This document shows positions 1 through 5,935 of a DNA stretch of 24,062 nucleotides, piece by piece. The translations under genes and the position numbers were made by a program. The stretch is from DASXRC01 sp036506495. GTDB lineage: Bacteria; Actinomycetota; Actinomycetes; Mycobacteriales; Micromonosporaceae. The notes beneath the pieces were generated by a model. The model was given only the letters and a program-made list of their open reading frames with translations, made no database searches and had not been told where the DNA came from. The stretch is from assembly GCA_036506495.1 (NCBI GenBank), contig DASXRQ010000211.1:1-24062 (forward strand), in the 5' to 3' direction. Positions within the stretch are counted from its first letter, which is position 1. Each line of letters starts with the position of its first letter.

Positions 1-3000
1 GCTTGATCGCCTCGCGGGCGAACCGCTCGGCCACCCGGTGGTCCCCGCTCCCCAGAAGGACACGGGCCCGGGCCGCACCAGCCAGCGCCTGCGCCGAAAC
101 GCTCTCGGCAGGCGCCTGATCCGCCGCGAGCGTCGCCGCCCTGGCGGCTTCGTCGGAGGCTCCCCGCCTGGAGAGCAGGAGCGACAGCTCCGCGGCGATC
201 TGGGAGGCTTGCTCGCGGTCTCCGACCATGAGGGCGACGTCGAGTGCCGGCCGGAGCGCACGCTCGGCAGCTTCTGGGTTGCCGGCCAGGACTTCCACCT
301 CTGCCGTGCGCAGCCCGACGAACAGGCGTGGCCGGGGGAGGCGGAGGCGCTCCCGGAGCACATGCTGGGCGTGCGCGACCAGTTCGCGTGCCCGCTCGAA
401 GTCGCCGAGCATGGCCTTGAAGTTACCCATGGCGGCGAGCACACCGATGTGCTCCAGGCGCCCCGCGTCGACGAGCTCCTCGCAGGCCTGGAGGCACGCC
501 GGGACGGGCGTGGAGCCGGCCAGGAGCGCGAAGACGACCCACCACGGCGCGCCCAGCAGCTCGCGGAGGTCGCCGGACCGGTGGGCGTGAACCAGGCCGC
601 GGCGGGCGGTCTCCTCAAGCTCGCGGATGCGACCGGCGCGCAGGTGGACGGACGACAGGATGTAATGGGCTTGGGACATCCTCACTTCGTCGCCCTCGTC
701 GCGGAAGGCTTTCAGGGCGGCCTCGGTCTCCTGCCGGATCACCTCCAGGCCGATCGGGTCGGGGCCGATGATCAGGCGGAACCGGGTCTGCTCCAGGCGG
801 ATCCCGCGAGTGAGGCGGTCGTCGCCACCGACCTCATCGAGCAGCTCCGCGAAGGCGGCCTCCGCCTGCTCGGGCCGCCCCAGGATCGGGTATGCCTCCG
901 TGAGCCGGCGCAGCACCTTGGGCCGCTGGTCGTGGCCTGCGGGCAGCAGCGCCTTCGCGCGTGAGAGCAGGTTCTCCGCGGCCGGCACGTCGAACCGGCC
1001 ATAGGCGCGCAGCCCCGCGCTGGCCAGCCTCTGCCCCGCACGCAGGGCCAGAGCCTCGCCGGCCGCGTCCACGAGTCCGAGGTCGCGCCGGTGAAGGTAG
1101 GCGCGCTCGAGGTGCCGGCCGATGAGCTCCTCAAGCTCTGCGACCCGCTGTCCTGCCTCGCGTTCTAGCCAGTCCGCGAACCGTTCGTGGAGCTCGGAGC
1201 GGTCCAGGTGAGTGAGGCTGCCGTACGCGGCCATCTGGATGAGGACGTGGCGGAAGCGGAATGCCTTTGACGACGGGGTGGGACCGCGGACGGGCGTGAC
1301 CAGCTCCTTCGTCTCCAGGGCCTCGAGGTGCCGGTCGACGAACGGGATGGCATGGTGGGCGACCAGTGCGGTAACCGCCTCTGCCGAGAAGTCGAGCCCG
1401 ATGACCGATGCGCAGCGCAGCAGGTCCTGTTCGGCGGGTCCGAGCCGATCCAGGCGGGCGGTCAGCAGCGCCTGCACGGTCGGCGGGATGCGGAGCTCGA
1501 TGTCGTCGCGGAGTGCGGCGAGCAACTGCTCGAGGAATAGCGGGTTTCCCTGGGCAGTGTCGACCACACGCGTCACTGCCTCGGGCGGCAGCACCCGGCC
1601 GAAGAGCCGGCTGGTGAGCAGGCGCTCGCTGTCGCCAGGGTCGAGTGGCTTGAGCGGCACGGTCACGGCGGTGTCGAGTTCTTGTGCCCAGCTCGTGCGG
1701 CAATCGCGGAATTCGGGTCGGGCCAGGCACAGCAGCACCAGCGGCTGGCGCGTCGAGGCTGCGAGGTTCTCGAGCAGGTCGAGGAGGGTGGGCTGCGCCC
1801 AGTGGATGTCCTCGACGATGATCACGAGTGGATTTCGCCGGGCAACGGCCTCGAACAGCCGCCGCAGCGCGCCGAACAGCGTGCTCGGATCTACGGGCTG
1901 GTCGACCATGCCCACCGCGCTGGCAACCGCAGCGGCGGTGGAGGAGGGGTCGGGGTCGTCGGTGAGCAGCTCCGTCAGCCCCTCGAGCCGTGACCCGTTG
2001 GTGAGCCCCCGGAGGATCTCGCGCAGCGGCCAGAACGTGATCCCGTCGCCGTACGGGGGGCAGTGTCCTGTGACCACCTGAGCTGCGGGCTCGACGCTCG
2101 TAGCGAACTCCCTTGCCAGGCGCGACTTGCCGACGCCAGCCTCGCCGATGACGGTCACGAGCGTCGCGCGACCCTCCTGGACCGACCGGTCGAAGGCGCC
2201 ACGCAGTCGTTCCAGCTCGTCCCGGCGCCCGACGTAGGGCGTGTCAGCCGGGACACTCGCACGGACCTGTCGAACAGCTACCAGCCGCCAGGCGATCCCG
2301 GATCCACCCAGGCGGCCCACGACCGCGCGGGTCGCAGGTTCGAGGACGGCCGCGTCGCCCACCAACCGCCGAGTGAGCTCGCCCAGCAGGACCTCGCCGT
2401 CACCAGCGGCCTGCTGCAGGCGAGCCGCCAGCGCCACCGGTGGACCGGAGGTCGACGTTCCCCCGGACGTGGGATCGCCGACCACGACCTCGCCGGTGCT
2501 GATACCGATCCGGGCGGTAAGCCGGACGCCGCGGGCGCGCTGCGCCTCAGCGTTCACGGCTACAAGGTGCTCGCGGAGCGCGAGCCCGGCCCGCACCGCC
2601 CGCAATGCGTCGTCCTCGTGCGCCACCGGCACCCCGAACACGGCGACGACGACATCCCCGATGAACCCCTCCACGGTTGCTCCGTGGCGACCAAGCACCT
2701 CGACGGCGGCCTTGTAGGCCCGCAAGACGACAAGGCGCACGGCCTCGGGATCCGCGCAGACGGCCGGAGCGCCAGCGGACCCGGACAGGTCCGCGAACAG
2801 GACTGTGACGGTCCTGCGACCCGCCGCCAACCAGCGGCCGGCGCTGGACTGCACGACTTCCTCGGCCGTCAGGGTGCGGCCGTCGGGCTGCGGCAACTCC
2901 AGCGAGGGGTCCTGCGCGAGGATCGCCTGCTCAAGCTGCCGGAGCGCCGGACCGGGTTCGATGCCGAGCTCGTCGACCAGCAGCTCTCGCATCACCCGGT

Positions 3001-3610
3001 ACAGGTCGAGGGCGTCCACCTGGCGCCCGCACCGGTACAGCGCCAACATGAGCTGCGCACGCAGCCGCTCCCGCAGGGGATGCTCGGCTATCAGGCCCTC
3101 AAGTTCGGCCACCAGCTCGGCATGCCGGCCGAGTGCAAGGTCTGCCTCGACGCGCTCCTCCAGCGCAGCCAGCCGCAGCTCCTCCAGCTCCGCGATCGCC
3201 GCCTGCGCGAACGGCTCGTAGGCGAACTCGTCCAGCGCCGGACCTCGCCACAGCCCCAACGCGTCGCGCAACCGAGCGGCCTTGGTGGCGACGGGCGCCT
3301 GCGTCGCCTCCGCCACCAGACGACGGAACCGGTTGGCATCGACCTGGTCGCGATCGATGGCCAGCAGGTACCCGGGCGCGTGCGTCTCCAAAACCGACGG
3401 AGTCTGGCCGTCGTCCATTGCCTGGAGCCGCTTCCGCAGCGCGGACACCAGGCCTTGGAGTGCCTTGGTGGCGGTGGGCGGTGGCGCCTGGCCCCACAAC
3501 TGGTCGATCAGCCGATCAGACGAGATGACCTCGCCGGCACGGAGTGCAAGCAAACCAAGCAGCGAGCGTGCGCGTCCCCGCGGCAGGGCGACACCACGGT
3601 CGCCCTGCAC
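1..3610 (-). CDS. SARP/BTAD regulator with cyclase-like, AAA ATPase and TPR-like regions (3' end outside window)
   Basis: One minus-strand frame is open from a TGA at 3655-3657 to the window edge, about 1200 codons. Numbered from the GTG at 3608-3610, the order is: OmpR-type winged helix (about 1-85), bacterial transcriptional activation domain (about 88-240), class III adenylate/guanylate cyclase-like domain (about 262-430), AAA/NACHT-type ATPase with Walker A GEAGVGKS at 489-496 and Walker B IIVEDIHW ending near 601, then a long helical TPR-like region. This is the architecture of large SARP-family activators of secondary metabolism or stress genes. The winged helix properly begins EFRILGRLEV, ten residues upstream of the GTG. 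Upstream codons in frame offer only ACG (3641-3643) or ATC (3644-3646), so the true start is uncertain. In the cyclase domain both metal-binding Asp are present (274, 319), but the substrate Lys is Gly315 and the transition-state Asn is Ala393, so it is probably a sensor rather than an enzyme. Divergent from the ABM-like gene. Confidence 0.85.
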   Translation of the reverse strand, partial: MQGDRGVALPRGRARSLLGLLALRAGEVISSDRLIDQLWGQAPPPTATKALQGLVSALRKRLQAMDDGQTPSVLETHAPGYLLAIDRDQVDANRFRRLVAEATQAPVATKAARLRDALGLWRGPALDEFAYEPFAQAAIAELEELRLAALEERVEADLALGRHAELVAELEGLIAEHPLRERLRAQLMLALYRCGRQVDALDLYRVMRELLVDELGIEPGPALRQLEQAILAQDPSLELPQPDGRTLTAEEVVQSSAGRWLAAGRRTVTVLFADLSGSAGAPAVCADPEAVRLVVLRAYKAAVEVLGRHGATVEGFIGDVVVAVFGVPVAHEDDALRAVRAGLALREHLVAVNAEAQRARGVRLTARIGISTGEVVVGDPTSGGTSTSGPPVALAARLQQAAGDGEVLLGELTRRLVGDAAVLEPATRAVVGRLGGSGIAWRLVAVRQVRASVPADTPYVGRRDELERLRGAFDRSVQEGRATLVTVIGEAGVGKSRLAREFATSVEPAAQVVTGHCPPYGDGITFWPLREILRGLTNGSRLEGLTELLTDDPDPSSTAAAVASAVGMVDQPVDPSTLFGALRRLFEAVARRNPLVIIVEDIHWAQPTLLDLLENLAASTRQPLVLLCLARPEFRDCRTSWAQELDTAVTVPLKPLDPGDSERLLTSRLFGRVLPPEAVTRVVDTAQGNPLFLEQLLAALRDDIELRIPPTVQALLTARLDRLGPAEQDLLRCASVIGLDFSAEAVTALVAHHAIPFVDRHLEALETKELVTPVRGPTPSSKAFRFRHVLIQMAAYGSLTHLDRSELHERFADWLEREAGQRVAELEELIGRHLERAYLHRRDLGLVDAAGEALALRAGQRLASAGLRAYGRFDVPAAENLLSRAKALLPAGHDQRPKVLRRLTEAYPILGRPEQAEAAFAELLDEVGGDDRLTRGIRLEQTRFRLIIGPDPIGLEVIRQETEAALKAFRDEGDEVRMSQAHYILSSVHLRAGRIRELEETARRGLVHAHRSGDLRELLGAPWWVVFALLAGSTPVPACLQACEELVDAGRLEHIGVLAAMGNFKAMLGDFERARELVAHAQHVLRERLRLPRPRLFVGLRTAEVEVLAGNPEAAERALRPALDVALMVGDREQASQIAAELSLLLSRRGASDEAARAATLAADQAPAESVSAQALAGAARARVLLGSGDHRVAERFAREAIK

Positions 3611-3707
3611 GACCTCGAGCCTCCCAAGAATGCGGAACTCCGTGATGTCCTCTCACTGTCGCTGCCAGGGGGCACGGATCGCGGTGGTGGCCTCGTCCGA
3701 TCGACGG

Positions 3708-3728
3708 ATCCCTTACCCATCTCTTACC
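3708..3728 (+). promoter_or_regulatory. Candidate SARP operator: two direct repeats with 11-bp period
   Basis: ATCCCTTACC (3708-3717) and ATCTCTTACC (3719-3728) are 9/10 identical and offset by exactly 11 bp, one helical turn. SARP regulators characteristically bind short direct repeats with this spacing just upstream of the -10 region. A possible -10 (TCCTAT, 3740-3745) follows. The site lies between the SARP gene and the divergent ABM-like gene, oriented to activate the latter. Binding is inferred. Confidence 0.5.
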
Positions 3729-3782
3729 AGGCCGGCGCATCCTATGCCACGGCTGTTCGCACCAGCGTAAAGGAGCACGATC

Positions 3783-4172
3783 ATGGCCGAGCCGCTCATC
3801 TTCATCAACACATACACGATCAAGCCGGGGAAGGAGGAGGCGTACAAGGCAGCACACCAGAAGGTCGCCGACATCGTCGAGGCGAACGAGCCAAAGATGC
3901 TGTACTTCGCGCTACACACCAGCGAGGACGGCTCCCAGGCCGCCACCGTCCAGATCCACGCTAACGCCGAGAACCTCGGCTACCACATGAGCGTGGTCGA
4001 GAACCATGTCCGCGCGGCCCACGAGTACCTCGACTCCTCAAACATGACGATCAGGATCTTCGGCTCCCCGACCGCAGAGATCCTCGACCAGATGCGCCAG
4101 CTCGCCGGCTCAGGGGTCTCGGTGACGGTCAGCCCAGCCGCCCTGGGCTTCAACCGGTTCGGTGACCGCTGA
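3783..4172 (+). CDS. Small ABM-like (dimeric alpha/beta barrel) protein
   Basis: The 129-residue product begins MAEPLIFINTYTIKPGKEEAYKAAHQ and contains a beta-alpha-beta pattern with 'KMLYFALHTSEDGSQAATVQIHANAENLGYHM', resembling the antibiotic biosynthesis monooxygenase (ABM) / EthD-like ferredoxin fold. Such proteins act as small cytoplasmic dimers: cofactor-free oxygenases, haem-degrading enzymes or stress proteins of unknown role. No catalytic residues could be assigned, so no reaction is claimed. The ATG has a good Shine-Dalgarno sequence (AAAGGAG about 8 nt upstream). The C-terminal tail (about 100-129) extends beyond a minimal ABM domain. The gene is divergent from the giant SARP regulator with a SARP-like direct repeat between, so it is a likely target. 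No cotranscribed gene follows. It uses more A/T-ending codons than its neighbours, a weak hint of a different origin. Confidence 0.8.
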   Translation: MAEPLIFINTYTIKPGKEEAYKAAHQKVADIVEANEPKMLYFALHTSEDGSQAATVQIHANAENLGYHMSVVENHVRAAHEYLDSSNMTIRIFGSPTAEILDQMRQLAGSGVSVTVSPAALGFNRFGDR

Positions 4173-4541
4173 GCACGCAGAGAAGGATCACTGGCACAGA
4201 GCGACCAGCGAGTTGGTGGGGCCGGCGCTGGATGCGGGTGCAGCGCAGATCCGAGGCCGGGGTCGTGCGGCGGGCGCGGCTGGAGTAGGCCACCGGTGTT
4301 GCTCCGTTCATGGTGACGTCGGCGGTTCACGCGTTGCGCGATGGCTCGTCTTGGCAATGGGTGTTGGCGATGGCGCGAGGAGGGAGCGCATCGGTGGGTG
4401 GGAGGCGGGCCGCCCGCCAGGCCGGGTACAGCCTCGGCGCAGGCGCCGATGTCCAGCGTGGCCGCCACGCCGCCGGAGGTGACCCAGGGCGGACTCCGTT
4501 GGTAGCCCCATCCGCGCTATGTTGGCGCACGCCTCAGCGCA
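4173..4541. other. Gene-free stretch between the ABM-like gene and the tRNA-Val hairpin
   Basis: About 370 bp with no convincing coding region on either strand. The overlapping short frames here are Arg/Gly/Pro-rich, match no family I know and have no ribosome-binding sites. No insertion-sequence ends or direct repeats of a mobile element were seen. A weak 6-bp inverted repeat (CCAGCG/CGCTGG) about 40 nt after the ABM-like stop codon might help termination. Confidence 0.5.
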
Positions 4542-4571
4542 CAGTGCGCGAACCAAGCGGTTCGCGCACTG
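4542..4571 (-). terminator. Perfect 13-bp hairpin downstream of tRNA-Val
   Basis: CAGTGCGCGAACC and its exact reverse complement GGTTCGCGCACTG flank the loop AAGC. It begins 20 nt past the 3' end of the minus-strand tRNA, where a transcription terminator is expected. There is no T-tract after it, which is common for actinobacterial hairpin terminators. Confidence 0.65.
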
Positions 4572-4590
4572 CCACGTATGCCCTGCGCTG

Positions 4591-4662
4591 TGGGCGCGGC
4601 TGGGTTCGAACCAGCGACCCCTCGCTTGTAAGGCGAGTGCTCTTCCACTGAGCTACGCGCCC
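4591..4662 (-). tRNA. tRNA-Val (anticodon TAC)
   Basis: Read on minus, a full cloverleaf is visible. The acceptor stem GGGCGCG pairs with CGCGCCC, followed by discriminator A. The D arm follows TA-GCTC. The anticodon stem CTCGC/GCGAG encloses the loop CTTACAA, giving anticodon TAC, which decodes GUA valine. The T arm is GCTGG-TTCGAAC-CCAGC. Total 72 nt with a short variable loop. The 3' CCA is not encoded (the next bases are CAG). A TAAGCT box (4694-4699, minus) about 30 nt upstream could be the -10 element. I see no duplicated tRNA end, so no integrated element at this tRNA. Confidence 0.95.
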
Positions 4663-4754
4663 GGACGGCCCAGACGGGCGGCCGGCGGCGGCTAGCTTAC
4701 CCCGCCGCGCCGCCATGATCGGGAGCGCTCCGCGAGGAAGATCGCCGCGAGCGT

Positions 4755-4787
4755 TACGGAACCCGCAGCGACGCTTCAGGTTCCGTA
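4755..4787 (-). terminator. Hairpin downstream of the ahpE-like gene
   Basis: TACGGAACC (4755-4763) and GGTTCCGTA (4779-4787) are perfect 9-bp arms around a 15-nt loop. The hairpin lies 47 nt past the minus-strand stop codon of the peroxiredoxin gene and before the tRNA promoter region, so it probably ends that transcript. Confidence 0.55.
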
Positions 4788-4833
4788 GTGTCCATCGCGA
4801 TCTCGCCGATACCTGCCCAAGCGCGCGGCTGGC

Positions 4834-5292
4834 TCAGAGCGCCGCGAGCGCCTTACGCCAGCCGTTCTGGTCCCGCGCCTCGCCGGGCGTATTCATCTCC
4901 GCGAACTGGACCACGCCCGACTTGTCGATCACGAACGTGCCCCGGTTGGCGATGCCGCGTCGGTCGTCGAAGACGCCGTACGCCGTGGCAACCGCGCCAT
5001 GCGGCCAGAAGTCGGACAGCAGCGGGAACGTGAACCCGTCGCGCTCCGCCCAGATCTTGTGGCTGTACGGCGAGTCCACGCTGACCGTGAGCACCTGGAC
5101 GTCCTCGTTCGCGAAGTCGCTGAGGTTGTCCCGCACCTGGCACAGCTCACCCTCGCAGGTACTGGTGAAGGCGAGCGGGTAGAAGACGAGCAACACGGTG
5201 CGCTTGCCGCGGAAGTCCGAGAGCCGGACCTCCTGATTGTTCTGGTCCCTGAGCACGAAGTCCGGGGCTTCGGCGCCAACCTCGATCGGCAT
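4834..5292 (-). CDS. Peroxiredoxin, AhpE/BCP-like
   Basis: The 152-residue protein is a thioredoxin-fold peroxiredoxin that reduces hydrogen peroxide and organic or peroxynitrite oxidants in the cytoplasm. The segment PLAFTSTCEGELC holds the active-site Thr43 and peroxidatic Cys46. The later segments KIWAERDGFTFPLLSDFWPHGAVATAYGVF and GIANRGTFVID closely follow mycobacterial AhpE as I remember it, including the Arg that polarises the thiol. Length is normal for AhpE. Unlike the 1-Cys mycobacterial enzyme, a second cysteine (Cys51) follows at the C-x4-C spacing used as the resolving cysteine in BCP/PrxQ enzymes, so the mechanism could be atypical 2-Cys (inference). The ATG start gives the typical MPIEVGAEAPDFVLRDQ N-terminus. 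It lies downstream of the DUF3052 gene on the same strand, with a hairpin between. Confidence 0.93.
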   Translation of the reverse strand: MPIEVGAEAPDFVLRDQNNQEVRLSDFRGKRTVLLVFYPLAFTSTCEGELCQVRDNLSDFANEDVQVLTVSVDSPYSHKIWAERDGFTFPLLSDFWPHGAVATAYGVFDDRRGIANRGTFVIDKSGVVQFAEMNTPGEARDQNGWRKALAAL

Positions 5293-5317
5293 GCACCGAG
5301 CATGCCACGGGAATCCG

Positions 5318-5341
5318 AACGCCGCCCTCCCGGGCGGCGTT
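5318..5341 (-). terminator. 10-bp GC-rich hairpin after the DUF3052 gene
   Basis: AACGCCGCCC and GGGCGGCGTT form a perfect 10-bp stem with a TCCC loop, 40 nt beyond the DUF3052 stop codon (minus) and 26 nt before the peroxiredoxin start. It is a probable terminator or attenuating hairpin between the two genes. Confidence 0.6.
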
Positions 5342-5380
5342 GAAGCGGCGTGGACGCAACGCCGGCGTACCGACCAAACG

Positions 5381-5818
5381 TCAGCGGCGGGAGCGGGCCG
5401 CGCGCGGGGCGACCAGCCGTGCCGCGCTCCAGTCCTTGCCGGCGTTGATGGTCGACGTCTGCTGCAGACCGGCGGACGGCGCGGCCTCGCTGATGTCGCT
5501 GGGCTCCACGTGGCCGGGCCGCCCAGCCTTGGGCGTCAACAGCCACACCACCCCGCTGTCGGCCAGCGGCCCGAGGGCGTCGACCAGCAGCTCGAACAGG
5601 TCGCCGTCGCCATCGCGGTACCACAACAGCACCGCGTCCACGACCTCATCGGTGTCCTCGTCGACCAGATCACCGCACCGGTCGGTCAGGGCGTCGCGGA
5701 GATCATGGTCGACATCGTCGTCGTACCCCATCTCCATGACGACCATCCCCGGCTCGATTCCGAACCGGTCCGCCAGGCCGCGTACGCCGTCTGCGGCCTG
5801 ACCAGCCGTCGCGCTCAC
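5381..5818 (-). CDS. DUF3052 family protein
   Basis: The protein starts (GTG at 5816-5818) SATAGQAADGVRGLADRFGIEPGMVVMEMGYDDDVD, the hallmark N-terminus of DUF3052, a family of unknown function conserved in Actinobacteria. Later segments include an acidic stretch (DLVDEDTDEVVDAVLLWYRDGDGDLFELLVDAL), GVVWLLTPKAGRPGHVEPSDI and a basic C-terminal tail. The GTG start is preferred over an upstream ATG (5854) because a strong AGGAGG lies 9 nt before it and it gives the family N-terminus. Length is 145 residues, soluble, no signal peptide. In many actinomycetes the family member sits next to aceE. Here aceE is 8.4 kb away with unrelated genes between. The role is unknown. Confidence 0.9.
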   Translation of the reverse strand: MSATAGQAADGVRGLADRFGIEPGMVVMEMGYDDDVDHDLRDALTDRCGDLVDEDTDEVVDAVLLWYRDGDGDLFELLVDALGPLADSGVVWLLTPKAGRPGHVEPSDISEAAPSAGLQQTSTINAGKDWSAARLVAPRAARSRR

Positions 5819-5843
5819 TCTCGCGTGCCTCCTCGTCTCACCT

Positions 5844-5864
5844 ACGGCGTCCACGCAACGCCGT
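5844..5864. repeat. 7-bp inverted repeat upstream of DUF3052
   Basis: ACGGCGT (5844-5850) and ACGCCGT (5858-5864) are perfect arms with a 7-nt spacer, 26 nt upstream of the DUF3052 GTG. A third ACGGCGT lies at 5888-5894. It could be an operator for DUF3052 or part of the terminator of the upstream E1 gene. Nothing visible decides between them. Confidence 0.35.
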
Positions 5865-5935
5865 TAGCGCGTAGTTCACACAGTTGTACGGCGTCGCGCA
5901 AGTGCAACGCGGACCGGGATCGGGAAACCGACCCA

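Noticed and set aside
38..964. Plus-strand open frame of 308 codons
   Set aside because: Antisense to the TPR-like part of the SARP gene; composition fits a mirror of a real gene.
3508..3720. Possible N-terminal extension of the SARP from ATG 3720 by frameshift
   Set aside because: The ATG is in another frame; the sequence has no similarity to SARP N-termini and the conserved start EFRIL needs no extension.
2063..3964. Plus-strand open frame of 633 codons
   Set aside because: It is antisense to the SARP gene with the same codon boundaries, is Arg/Gln/Pro-rich with no domain, and runs through the start of the ABM-like gene in another frame. GC-rich codon bias creates such shadows.
4162..4651. 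Possible transposase remnant or small gene upstream of the tRNA
   Set aside because: Frames on both strands are low-complexity and lack motifs, inverted repeats or ribosome-binding sites.
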